In this document: one piece after another, positions 16,632 through 24,928 of the stretch | Layout of the letters: each line of letters opens with the position of its first letter | Numbering within the stretch: the stretch's first letter is position 1 | Origin: Ruminococcus flavefaciens | Lineage (GTDB): Bacteria; Bacillota; Clostridia; Oscillospirales; Ruminococcaceae | Assembly: GCA_004554385.1 (NCBI GenBank) | Contig: SFMO01000127.1 | Coordinates: 27,322-91,321, forward strand | DNA length: 64,000 bases | Direction of reading: 5' to 3' | Position numbers and translations under genes: made by a program | The notes under the pieces: generated by a model | What the model was told of the DNA's origin: nothing | Database searches by the model: none | What the model saw: the letters and a program-made list of their open reading frames with translations, nothing else

Positions 16632-17159
16632 ATGAATAAGAAGATATTATCATCTCTTTCTGCCGCTGCTGCTACAGCTGTTATGGCAGGAGTTTCAGCT
16701 ATGAACGCTTTCGCTGACGATGCTGCACAGGCATCTTCTAACGGTCAGGGAACAGCTCAGGCTCCCGGTGCAATGGGACTTGGCGGTATGTTTATCCCTC
16801 TCATTATCATGTTCGCATTGCTTTACTTTATAGCTATCAGACCTCAGAAGAAGCGCGACAAGGAACTCAAGGAAATGCAGCAGAGCCTTCAGGTAGGCGA
16901 CGAGATCGTTACAGGCGGCGGTATCGTTGGTATCGTTGTAAGCGTCGGTGAGGATACAGTCGTTATCGAAACAGGCGGCGCAAAGCACAAGCTCAGAATA
17001 AAGAACTGGGCTATCACAGAGAACGTTACAGCTATGGAGCGTATCAAGGAAGCTAAGGCAAGCGGCAAAAAGGCATCAGGTGTTGAGACAGCTGCAATAG
17101 TTGACGATACTGCTGAGGAAAAGAAGGCTAAGAAAAAGAAGGACGACGAAGAAGAATAA
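16632..17159 (+). CDS. yajC: Preprotein translocase accessory subunit YajC
   Basis: The YajC core is clear: a single membrane span (about 50-68, ending ALLYFIAIRPQKKRDKELKEM) then a cytosolic domain with LQVGDEIVTGGGIVGIVVSV. YajC partners SecDF at the Sec translocon. At 175 aa it is longer than the usual 85-110 aa because of a signal-peptide-like N-terminus (about 1-28, ending NAFA) and an acidic/lysine tail. The neighbours fit: a TIGR04086-type membrane protein follows. Confidence 0.93.
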   Translation: MNKKILSSLSAAAATAVMAGVSAMNAFADDAAQASSNGQGTAQAPGAMGLGGMFIPLIIMFALLYFIAIRPQKKRDKELKEMQQSLQVGDEIVTGGGIVGIVVSVGEDTVVIETGGAKHKLRIKNWAITENVTAMERIKEAKASGKKASGVETAAIVDDTAEEKKAKKKKDDEEE

Positions 17160-17164
17160 AATAC

Positions 17165-17211
17165 AAGACCTCTGCATAGAATTCAAAAGATTCTATGACG
17201 GAGGTCTTTTT
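17165..17211 (+). terminator. Terminator after yajC that embeds the next gene's ribosome binding site
   Basis: A stem of about 18 bp with one bulged A joins AAGACCTCTG...CATAGAAT (17165-17182) to ATTCTATG...CGGAGGTCTT (17190-17208), followed by T residues. GGAGG at 17200-17204, in the 3' arm, is 7 bases from the ATG of the next gene. The hairpin could therefore both end yajC transcription and hide the SD of its neighbour. Confidence 0.75.
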
Positions 17212-17613
17212 ATGCGCAGACACAGGAAAAGCCTATGGGCTAACGGCGCAATGAGTATGGCTGCGGCTGTTTTGCTTGGACTTGGCAGTGCAGCCGCAGC
17301 AGCAGCTCTGCTTGCAGCACTGCTTTTTTATGTTATGAAGGATATGGCTATGACAGGTGCTTTCGCAGGTGCTGCACTTGCCGCGGGAGCGTATACGGGA
17401 GCTTTTGTTTACGGAAAATACCGCCGCAGAAAAGGTCTTTTCGGTGGCTCAATGTGCGGAGCATTCATGTATGCTGTAATTTCGGCATGGGCGATAGCGG
17501 CAGCAGGAGGATTTCCCGATATAAAAAAACTCCTCCTGCTCACCGCTTTCGGTGCAGCAGGGGGAGTCGCAGGTGTCAATTCAAAGCGCCCTGAAAAACT
17601 TCGGGATCAATAA
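17212..17613 (+). CDS. TIGR04086-like integral membrane protein
   Basis: The 133-aa protein has about four hydrophobic segments rich in Ala and Gly, basic residues at the start (MRRHRKSLW) and a short soluble end. Size, topology and position next to yajC match the TIGR04086 / YrzE-like membrane family of Clostridia; function unknown. ATG 17212 follows GGAGG by 7 bases. Its 3' end overlaps the convergent protease gene by 7 bases. Confidence 0.75.
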   Translation: MRRHRKSLWANGAMSMAAAVLLGLGSAAAAAALLAALLFYVMKDMAMTGAFAGAALAAGAYTGAFVYGKYRRRKGLFGGSMCGAFMYAVISAWAIAAAGGFPDIKKLLLLTAFGAAGGVAGVNSKRPEKLRDQ

Positions 17614-19181
17614 TTTCCTGAAGTATCCTCCATAAGCTTGAATTCAATGCTGTAGTAGCTTACATTTCCGTCCTTATCAACGTGAGCGCAGGTAGCAGGT
17701 ACTGTATCGCCTGCTTCATACTGGCTGCTTATAGTGTCGTAGAGCTCATCGTAGGTGCTGACAGTCTTGCCGTTTATCTCAGTAATGAAATCGCCCTTCT
17801 TAAGGTCTGTATTGGCAATGTCGCTGTCCTCGTCGATACTGTCGATATAGATTCCCTTGAAGTCCTCTGGAAGCTTGTAGCCTATGAGCTCCTCAAGAGC
17901 TTCTCTCTTTGCGTCAGTCTCCATATCACGAAGTCTGATACCGATACGGAACCTTCCTGCCACGAAACCGTTCTTTATAAGCTCTTCAATAACAGGAGAG
18001 GCTTCATTTATGGTGATAGCAAAGCCAAGGCCCTCAAATTCAGCGCTTACATATTTTGAAGATGTGATACCTATTACCTGACCGTACATATTTACCAGTG
18101 CACCGCCTGAATTTCCGGGGCTTATATCTGCATTGGTCTGGATACAGTTCATCTCAAAGCCTGTGGAATCGCTGCGTATCTTTCGGTTTACGGCGGAAAC
18201 GATACCGTCTGTAACGGTATTGGAGAGGTTGGCAGGGTTGCCGATAGCGATGACCTGCTCGCCGACCATAGCCTCATCGGAGTCGCCCAGTGTAGCAGGG
18301 GTAAGGTCTTTGGCGTTGACCTTAACAACGGCAATATCGGTCTTAGCGTCTCTGCCGACTATCTTTGCATCGAAGAAATCGCCGTCAACGGTCTCAACCT
18401 TGTGATAGCCGTCAGCCTGAAGAACATGAGCGTTAGTGACGATGTATCCATCCTCATTGAGGACGATGCCTGAGCCTGTTCCTACTGTCTTTTTGGCAAC
18501 GTAGCCTGCATAGTCGGCATAGGTGTATATCTTAACGATAGACGGCTTTACAAGGGCTGCAGCGCCCTCTGTGGTGTATCTTCCGTTTTCGTCCTTGAAG
18601 TTTTCTGTATCGTTTGCTCCCTTGGGCTTGCTCTCCTTGTAGAGCACGACCTGCTGAGGATTACCAATCTTGTCCACAAGCTCGTCGCTTTTTAATAAGT
18701 CATGGACGATGCCGAATACAGAGATACCGGCGGCTATAAAAACGAGAATGAAGAACAATGCAGCAATAGCCTTTTCGCTTGTGGGACGGCTTTTTTTCTC
18801 TGCCGCATCTGAGCTGCCGTTACCGCGTTCAAGCTCCTCAAAGCCGATGGGCTCGTACATGAATCGGTCATAGACAGGACGGTTGGGCTGCTGATAATAG
18901 CCGCCGCTGTATTGCTGCTGACCAAAGCTGCCCTGCTGTGGATTGCTGAAATTCCTGTTAGGCTGTCCATAGCTGTTATCCGGCTGACCGTAACCGCCCT
19001 GAGGCCCGTAATTATTGGACTGCGGAGGCGGTGGGGGAGTGTGGATATTCTGCTGTGCACCTGCACTGCCGAAGGCGTTAAATGCTCCCTCCGGCTCAGT
19101 TTTTTCGTGTTTTGGGATATAGGGCTGCTGATAATTGCTCTCAAGGGGCGAATTATTATTGTAGTTGTCTCTTTCGTCCAT
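17607..19181 (-). CDS. S1C-family serine protease (HtrA/DegP-like) with PDZ domain
   Basis: The 524-aa protein has a Gln/Gly/Asn/Pro-rich cytoplasmic N-terminus (about 1-135), one membrane span (about 138-160), a trypsin-like domain with triad H252 (TNAHVL), D282 (TDIAVVKV) and S358 (GNSGGAL), and a C-terminal PDZ domain (about 408-515). Such proteins degrade misfolded extracytoplasmic proteins. It is downstream of the two-component pair with a 3-base gap, like the HtrA-type genes that end WalRK operons, which suggests envelope-stress control (inference). Confidence 0.93.
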   Translation of the reverse strand: MDERDNYNNNSPLESNYQQPYIPKHEKTEPEGAFNAFGSAGAQQNIHTPPPPPQSNNYGPQGGYGQPDNSYGQPNRNFSNPQQGSFGQQQYSGGYYQQPNRPVYDRFMYEPIGFEELERGNGSSDAAEKKSRPTSEKAIAALFFILVFIAAGISVFGIVHDLLKSDELVDKIGNPQQVVLYKESKPKGANDTENFKDENGRYTTEGAAALVKPSIVKIYTYADYAGYVAKKTVGTGSGIVLNEDGYIVTNAHVLQADGYHKVETVDGDFFDAKIVGRDAKTDIAVVKVNAKDLTPATLGDSDEAMVGEQVIAIGNPANLSNTVTDGIVSAVNRKIRSDSTGFEMNCIQTNADISPGNSGGALVNMYGQVIGITSSKYVSAEFEGLGFAITINEASPVIEELIKNGFVAGRFRIGIRLRDMETDAKREALEELIGYKLPEDFKGIYIDSIDEDSDIANTDLKKGDFITEINGKTVSTYDELYDTISSQYEAGDTVPATCAHVDKDGNVSYYSIEFKLMEDTSGNY

Positions 19182-19184
19182 TGT

Positions 19185-20651
19185 TTATCCTTTCCTTTTG
19201 GGCTGCTTTTCAGGCAGCTGAATGAGAAACTCGGTATATTCTCCGTACACGCTCTTAACAACGATGTGACCGTGGTGGAGATGAATGATCTTGCGTGATA
19301 TAGCCAGTCCGAGACCAAGTCCTGTAGTGTCTTTGCCTCGTGAGGAGTCTGTCTTATAGAATCTGTCGAAGACCTGTGTTATCTCGGTATTTTTCAGTCC
19401 CTCGCCCGTATTCTTTATGCCTATGGTGCACATACCGTTTACGGAACGCTCAAAGCGGAATGAAAGGATACCGCCGTCGTTTACGAACTTAACGGCATTT
19501 TCCACAAGGTTGTATACGACCTGCTGGATAAGGTCTGCGTCGACCTCGCAGGTCATACGGTCACTTCCGAGACCTTCCACCTCAAGGTGCTTGTCGTCGA
19601 TCTTCTTCTCGAACATGAGAACTGTCTGTATAACTATCTCGGTAAGGTTGACATCACGGAAATTCGGACGGAGAGTACCTGTCTCAAAGCGTGACATATT
19701 GAGCATTGAGGAGATGAGTATCCTCAGGCGCTTTATCTCCTTTGATACCAGGATAAGGTATTCTTTCTGTCTTGTTTTGGGAATGGTACCGTCAAGGATA
19801 CCGTCCACGAAGCCGCCGATGGTCGTTATAGGAGTTCTCAGCTCGTGAGAGACATTAGCGATGAAAGTCTTGCTGGTCTCCTCGCTCTTTGCAACGTCAG
19901 CCGCTACAGTATTGACGTATTCGGCAATTTCGGGAGTAGTGTACGGAACGTCCGTAGGTATTTTCTCTGAGAAGTCGCGTTTGGCGTACTGCTCGCTTAT
20001 ACGTTTGAATTCGTTCTCATAATCGGAAAGCTTGTTGAATTTATGCCTGATGATAAAGAGCTGAATGAAGATACTCAGCAGACAAACCAGCGAATAGATA
20101 ATGGCTATCTTAACGGAAAAAGAATTGATATCATCGGATTTGGTATAGAATTTCCCGAACATTCTTGTTGGCACAAGGTCGTTTTCACCCTTGAGGAAAA
20201 AGCAGGTGCCATAGAGCATATATGGCTCATCGGCGGAGATGTTTTTTGTTTCAAGGTCAAGGAAGTCCTTACTGCTGAGCTTTTCAAGCTCTGCCTCTGA
20301 TATTTTTGTACTGTTCTTGACTACTTTTTTTGGCTTTTCGTTGTAGTCGGCGTCGGAGAGGACGCAGTTTCCGTTTTCGTCGTAGATATAGATCATCAGG
20401 TGGTATTCATGTGAGAATACCTCATGGAGCCGTTTGATATTTGCTGAACGTGTATCGTGAGTCTCGATATAGTCCTTCTGCATGGATTTGGTAAACAGGT
20501 CGCCGATGGACTGAAGGTCGCGGAGCTTTGACGACTTGTACAAAGCCGAGCTGACAGTTATTGCCGCTATACCGATAAGGATATTTATTGAGAGCATTAT
20601 GAGAACGAGAAAAATAAACAGCTTGTCATAAGAGCTTTTTTTGCTTTTCAA
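19185..20651 (-). CDS. Sensor histidine kinase
   Basis: The kinase has two membrane spans (about 12-35 and 180-202) around an extracellular sensor region, a HAMP-like linker, a HisKA domain with phospho-acceptor H269 in SHELRTP, and a HATPase domain with N-, G1 (DKTGL-like: SRGKDTTGLGLGLA) boxes. TTG 20651 is chosen because AGAGGTG precedes it by 7 bases; a TTG at 20675 lacks an RBS. The gene is downstream of its response regulator with a hairpin (20674-20693) between them. Confidence 0.93.
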   Translation of the reverse strand: MKSKKSSYDKLFIFLVLIMLSINILIGIAAITVSSALYKSSKLRDLQSIGDLFTKSMQKDYIETHDTRSANIKRLHEVFSHEYHLMIYIYDENGNCVLSDADYNEKPKKVVKNSTKISEAELEKLSSKDFLDLETKNISADEPYMLYGTCFFLKGENDLVPTRMFGKFYTKSDDINSFSVKIAIIYSLVCLLSIFIQLFIIRHKFNKLSDYENEFKRISEQYAKRDFSEKIPTDVPYTTPEIAEYVNTVAADVAKSEETSKTFIANVSHELRTPITTIGGFVDGILDGTIPKTRQKEYLILVSKEIKRLRILISSMLNMSRFETGTLRPNFRDVNLTEIVIQTVLMFEKKIDDKHLEVEGLGSDRMTCEVDADLIQQVVYNLVENAVKFVNDGGILSFRFERSVNGMCTIGIKNTGEGLKNTEITQVFDRFYKTDSSRGKDTTGLGLGLAISRKIIHLHHGHIVVKSVYGEYTEFLIQLPEKQPKRKG

Positions 20652-20673
20652 GGGTATCACCTCTATACAAAAC

Positions 20674-20693
20674 AAGGGGACAGACGTCCCCTT
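20674..20693 (-). other. Perfect hairpin between response regulator and kinase genes
   Basis: Arms AAGGGGAC and GTCCCCTT flank a 4-base loop, then GTTTTGT. It may act as a weak terminator or mRNA stabiliser setting the regulator:kinase ratio. It lies before the SD of the kinase gene. Confidence 0.55.
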
Positions 20694-20699
20694 GAAGAA

Positions 20700-21407
20700 T
20701 TATTCCTCTTCCTCTGCTTCAAATTTATATCCTACACCCCAAACGGTCTTGAGAGTCCATTTTTCGGAAACTCCCTCAAGCTTTTCACGGAGACGCTTGA
20801 TATGAACATCGATAGTTCTTGAGTCGCCGTAGTACTCGAAGCCCCATACCTCATCAAGAAGCTGGTCACGGGTATAGACTCTGTTCGGGTTTGATGCAAG
20901 ATAATAGAGAAGCTCCAGCTCCTTAGGCGGAGTATCGATATTCTTGCCGTTTACCTTGAGCTCATAGCTGTCCATATTTACAGTGAGCTTGTCGTAGTGG
21001 ACTTCCTTCTGCTCGGGCTCAGCCATACCTGTACCCACGCGGCGGGTAACAGCGTTGATACGTGCAATTACCTCCTTAGCGTCGAAGGGTTTTACTATAT
21101 AGTCGTCAGCACCGAGTTCGAGACCGATAACCTTATCGATAGTCTCGCCCTTTGCTGTGATCATTATGATCGGAACGTTTGAGATCTTTCTGATCTCGCG
21201 GCATACCTGCCAGCCGTCCTTACCGGGCAGCATTATATCAAGGAGCACCATATCAGGGCTCAGAGCCTTGAATTTAACGACAGCGTCATCGCCGTCATGA
21301 CATAGAAGGACGCTGTAACCGTCCTTTTCGAGATAAAGTCTGAGAAGGTCGCAGATGTTTTTGTCATCGTCAACTATTAAGACCTTTGGATTTTTTTCGT
21401 TTGCCAT
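20700..21407 (-). CDS. OmpR/PhoB-family response regulator
   Basis: The 235-aa regulator has a receiver with acidic D13-D15, phospho-acceptor D57 (VLLDIMLP), T84 and K106 (VKPFD), then a winged-helix DNA-binding domain (about 130-230; SRTIDVHIKRLREKLE). ATG 21407 follows AAGGAAGG. It pairs with the downstream kinase. A consensus promoter lies 250 bases upstream, leaving an unusually long leader. Confidence 0.95.
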   Translation of the reverse strand: MANEKNPKVLIVDDDKNICDLLRLYLEKDGYSVLLCHDGDDAVVKFKALSPDMVLLDIMLPGKDGWQVCREIRKISNVPIIMITAKGETIDKVIGLELGADDYIVKPFDAKEVIARINAVTRRVGTGMAEPEQKEVHYDKLTVNMDSYELKVNGKNIDTPPKELELLYYLASNPNRVYTRDQLLDEVWGFEYYGDSRTIDVHIKRLREKLEGVSEKWTLKTVWGVGYKFEAEEEE

Positions 21408-21660
21408 GTGTTAATACCTTCCTTCCGTATAAACATATACTTCCCCTTATTGCGCCTTTCGCAAAGAAAGTATTTTCAGCCCCGTTCTTTACGGATAATG
21501 TCTCAGTACAAATCGGAATACTGCCTGAAAGACCTGCGAAATAGAAAGGGGATATGTCTTTCCGCGATATTCCTTCCCCCACGCACCGAGGTTTTTCCTG
21601 AAAATATCATGCCGGAGCTGTATTGCAGCCCTATGAAGCTGCTTGAAATGTATTAATTTT

Positions 21661-21689
21661 ATTATAACTCAGTTTTACCAAAATGTCAA
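21661..21689 (-). promoter_or_regulatory. Consensus promoter of the two-component/protease operon, with a long leader
   Basis: Read on the minus strand, TTGACA (21689-21684), a 17-base spacer and TATAAT (21666-21661) form a perfect sigma-A promoter. The start would be near 21654, so the leader to the regulator ATG is about 247 nt (21408-21654). That leader holds one weak 70-codon reading frame and no hairpin I could single out. Confidence 0.75.
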
Positions 21690-21794
21690 TCAAAAATCAC
21701 CATTTTTTGAATATGTGTTATGTTTTTATAGCAATATACAAAAATGGACTTGTTAATTTGCCAAATGAGTATACAAAAAGTCATTGCAGTACTC

Positions 21795-22478
21795 TTAAAG
21801 CCGCGAAACAGCGTCGCAGACTGCGCATATCAGCTCGGTATTTGTTGGCTTTTGGGAGAGTCTGTGTTCGGTCATACGGGAGAGTGCGCCGCTCAGGCTG
21901 ACTTTTTCCCCGAGAGTTCTAAGAGAGCGCTCGACCACGGAACTGCTTGCCGAAAAATGCAGGGCGACCTCCTGATAAATACCGCCCATACCGCCCCACA
22001 GTCTGTCGGGAGAGAGCATGCACAGCTCACAGGCTTTTGCAAGGTAACAGAAGCCGCTTAGCTGTCTGGGAAAGCTGTTTTCCTCGAGGAATACCTCGAT
22101 CGCTGGCAGCAGAGCGTCAGGCTTGTCAAGGCGCAGCATTACTGTGCGGCACAGCTTGCTGACAGAGCATGGCATATTGAAGCATAGGGCTGCTCCGGCT
22201 TCAAGGAAGCTTTTTTGAATTCCTGAAAGAGAGATATAAAGTCCGGCGAAGACGGATATACCCATGCTTTTAGCGTCGGAGATGAACGAAAGCAGCTTGT
22301 CATCGGGGCGGGATGCAAACAGCAGAATACCTTTGTATCTGCCGTTCCTGAGGCTTTCCTGTATTACCGAAAGATTTCCACGGCAGCATTCAGAGGTTAT
22401 CCCCATATTGATGAATCTGCTTGCGATGAACCTGCCGAGAGAGGCAGTATCGTCGCATATCAGAAGCTTTTCGTTCAT
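21795..22478 (-). CDS. Spo0A-like transcription factor with degenerate receiver domain
   Basis: The 227-aa protein has a CheY-like first half (about 1-115) and a Spo0A-type effector domain (about 120-227). The effector matches Spo0A in GFCYLAKACELCM, VVERSLRTLGEKV and KPTNTELICAVCD. The receiver keeps D9 and D10, but the phospho-acceptor site is F54 (GILLFASRP) and the conserved Lys is gone, so activation by phosphorylation is unlikely. Spo0A starts sporulation in Firmicutes; this is a divergent paralogue or relic. ATG 22478 follows GGAGG by 8 bases; an upstream GTG overlaps the SD. Confidence 0.82.
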   Translation of the reverse strand: MNEKLLICDDTASLGRFIASRFINMGITSECCRGNLSVIQESLRNGRYKGILLFASRPDDKLLSFISDAKSMGISVFAGLYISLSGIQKSFLEAGAALCFNMPCSVSKLCRTVMLRLDKPDALLPAIEVFLEENSFPRQLSGFCYLAKACELCMLSPDRLWGGMGGIYQEVALHFSASSSVVERSLRTLGEKVSLSGALSRMTEHRLSQKPTNTELICAVCDAVSRL

Positions 22479-22501
22479 TTCCTTCACCTCCCTAATAACA
22501 A

Positions 22502-22524
22502 GGCTTCCGATTATTTCGGAAGCC
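22502..22524 (-). terminator. Hairpin between the Tim44-like gene and the Spo0A-like gene
   Basis: GGCTTCCGA and TCGGAAGCC arms form a 9-bp perfect stem; on the minus strand it is followed by TTGTTATTAG, a weak T-tract, then the SD of the Spo0A-like gene. It probably ends or reduces transcription from the Tim44-like gene. Confidence 0.55.
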
Positions 22525-22544
22525 CTGATCTTTTCTGAATGATA

Positions 22545-23465
22545 TTATCTTGTCTGCTGAGAGAGCGCCCTGATATTGGTCACTACCCAGTCAAACGTAT
22601 CTGTTGTGAGTACCGACTGACAGTATTCACATACAGTTGAGTGATTGATGTCTACGTGAGCGCCGCAGTACGGGCAGGTCTGAGAAGTTGTACCTGTTGA
22701 GCGTGATGTCACAACGCCTGTGGTACGTGCCAATGTCCATTCATAGGTCATGAACTTTTCCTTTGTATTGCTTCCGCGGATGATCTTTCCTGTACGGTCG
22801 TCAACAGTATAATCGACTATTCTTGTGTTGAGCTTAGCTATCATTATATCATAGCCGTTCTCCTGTTTCCAGCCGAGGAGCTCTACACCAAGAACCGCTA
22901 TACGGTCTATGTAGTTTGTCTCGAACTTCTGGCGGTGAACGTCAAGCTGTCTTTCCATCTGTGCGAACATGATATCGGACATATACGGACGGAGCTCGCT
23001 GATATTTTTTGCCTGCCAGTCGTTCTGGAAGCGTACATAGAGATTTGCCAGCTTTTCCTTGAACTCGGTAGGTGAGAATGCGGGATCAACTACCGAATAA
23101 GAAGCCACGCTTTTGAGTGAAGCCATTGATGTAGGCTGTATGTATGGTCCATTATTGGTAGGTTTGCCCGACTTCCTGCCTGATTTCAGCAGTGAAGGAA
23201 CGATTAAAATTGCGAGGAATATGAGAATGAATATCCAGTCTCCGTCGGAGCTTGAGCTGCCGGAATAATGACCTCCGCTGTAGGAGTAGTCATCGTCGTC
23301 CCAGCTGCTGCCCCAGTCGCTTCCGCCGCTGTCCCAGCTGTCGCCGCCGCCGAAGTCAGAATCACCTGAGAAATCGCCGAAGTCCAGTCCCTTTGCATGG
23401 ACAGGCACGATAACAAGTCCGAGTATGAGAGCTATCAAAGGTATGAGCTTAAAAAACTTTTTCAT
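22545..23465 (-). CDS. Tim44-like domain protein with zinc ribbon
   Basis: The 306-aa protein has a signal peptide (about 1-25), an Asp/Gly/Ser-rich acidic segment, one membrane span (about 78-92), a Tim44-like domain (about 120-240; FQNDWQAKNISELRPYMSDI), and a zinc ribbon near the C-terminus (CPYCG...CEYCQ). It resembles the predicted Tim44-like zinc-ribbon transport proteins of Clostridia; substrate unknown. The hydrophobic anchor suggests an envelope role. Confidence 0.8.
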   Translation of the reverse strand: MKKFFKLIPLIALILGLVIVPVHAKGLDFGDFSGDSDFGGGDSWDSGGSDWGSSWDDDDYSYSGGHYSGSSSSDGDWIFILIFLAILIVPSLLKSGRKSGKPTNNGPYIQPTSMASLKSVASYSVVDPAFSPTEFKEKLANLYVRFQNDWQAKNISELRPYMSDIMFAQMERQLDVHRQKFETNYIDRIAVLGVELLGWKQENGYDIMIAKLNTRIVDYTVDDRTGKIIRGSNTKEKFMTYEWTLARTTGVVTSRSTGTTSQTCPYCGAHVDINHSTVCEYCQSVLTTDTFDWVVTNIRALSQQTR

Positions 23466-23516
23466 ATTATTTCCCCCCTATATCATATCTTATGCAGATA
23501 TTGATGTCAGAAAAGC

Positions 23517-24908
23517 TTATTCAGCGGAAGGCTTCTTCTTTTTTGAAGCAGTCTTGTCTTTTTTTGAATATCCGAAGTATCTCTGGTTTTTTTGTGTGAG
23601 ACACATTCCTATGGTTATCCAGAAATACGGTGCAACATTTACAACGCTGCTGTTGAAGAATGCCTGTGCGGTATATCCGAAGAACATTGCAAGGAATATC
23701 CAGTTTATAAATCTTTCTTCGTTATCTTCATTGTGTATAACATTTCTTACTGTGGTCTTTGCAGCATAAACGAGCAGAGTGAGATATGTTATAAGCTGGA
23801 ATGCACCCTGAGTCACAAGATAGTGGATATACTCGTTATGGCCTTTTCCCTGTGTGAATGTGCCGTGGTAATCGGGGTCCTTGAGGAATGCATCTCTGTA
23901 GTTATCAAGGCCTATTCCGAATACCCAGTGTTTCGGAACAGTCTTTAGTCCCTGCTTCCAGATCGTACCTCTGCTGGAACCGAATTTGGTATAGTCTGAT
24001 GTTTTCAGCTCGTTGGATGTACGTTCGAGCCTGTCGATTATTCTGTTGAAGAACAGGATACATACTGCGATAACGGCTGTCATGCCTGCAATGAGAAGCA
24101 AAAATCGCTTGATAATGCTTTTCATTTTGGCTTTGTCATAACCGCTTCTGTACATGACGATGATCGATATCACCATAAATGTCAGGAACCCAAAGGTGCC
24201 GACCCATGCAAGTCTTGCTCCTGAGGAGATTAGGGTGTAGAAGCAGATCATTGAGATGATATACAGAGCATTTCGGATAAATTTATTAGATGCGAAAAGG
24301 AATATACATGCTGTGCAGGCAAAAAGCAGAACACTTAATCCGCCGTACCAGTTGGAATGCTGCAGAAGGCCATAGCTGAGCCTGTCAGGCTGTATCCACT
24401 CGCGATCATAAAAACATTCCTCCGTATATATACCGAAGGTCTGGAGAACACCTGCTGTGGTCTGGATTATCGTTACGATAACAAAAACGAAGAGGATATT
24501 TTTCCTGAGCTGTTTATCCTTTATCATTGTACCTGCAAGCATAAGGCTGAAGTAGCATATGAAATGGGACAGCCATTCGTCATAGTAATAGCCGAACCAT
24601 GTAGCGTCCTTGTTCTGTGTAAACAGAGCTGAAAGCAGAGCAAAGGCGAAGAGCAGAAGATAAAGAAGATCCGAGAGATAGTATTTTATATTCTGATGCT
24701 TGAGAAAATGTATGATTAATGCTGATATACCCACATATCCTGCCAACTGAACGATTATTGGCTGGCTTACGAATAAATTGCCGTGATTCTCGTCCGTTAT
24801 TTCAAAAACAGGCAGAGCCAGCATTACGGATATGATGTAATAGAAGAAGAATTTTTCAGATGTGATCTTTTCAAAAAAATCTGAAATTCTGCTTTTGATT
24901 TCCTGCAT
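23517..24908 (-). CDS. O-antigen ligase-like membrane protein (Wzy_C)
   Basis: The 463-aa protein has about ten membrane spans and a large loop near residues 310-370 with GSSRGTIWKQGLKTVPKHW and HNEYIHYLVTQGAF, as in Wzy_C / O-antigen ligase proteins that polymerise or attach glycans outside the membrane. In a Gram-positive the acceptor would be a cell-wall or exopolysaccharide, which is inference. The next upstream gene is a GT-C-like glycosyltransferase. Confidence 0.8.
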   Translation of the reverse strand: MQEIKSRISDFFEKITSEKFFFYYIISVMLALPVFEITDENHGNLFVSQPIIVQLAGYVGISALIIHFLKHQNIKYYLSDLLYLLLFAFALLSALFTQNKDATWFGYYYDEWLSHFICYFSLMLAGTMIKDKQLRKNILFVFVIVTIIQTTAGVLQTFGIYTEECFYDREWIQPDRLSYGLLQHSNWYGGLSVLLFACTACIFLFASNKFIRNALYIISMICFYTLISSGARLAWVGTFGFLTFMVISIIVMYRSGYDKAKMKSIIKRFLLLIAGMTAVIAVCILFFNRIIDRLERTSNELKTSDYTKFGSSRGTIWKQGLKTVPKHWVFGIGLDNYRDAFLKDPDYHGTFTQGKGHNEYIHYLVTQGAFQLITYLTLLVYAAKTTVRNVIHNEDNEERFINWIFLAMFFGYTAQAFFNSSVVNVAPYFWITIGMCLTQKNQRYFGYSKKDKTASKKKKPSAE

Positions 24909-24928
24909 GATTATATAGATTTCCTTTC

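Noticed and set aside
18734..19318. A 194-codon minus-strand reading frame bridging the kinase and protease genes
   Set aside because: It is an alternate frame over two well-supported genes with correct starts.
21370..21582. A 70-codon minus-strand frame in the leader of the response regulator
   Set aside because: It begins with GTG without a good SD, overlaps the regulator start out of phase, and has no recognisable motif; kept only as a note for the long leader.
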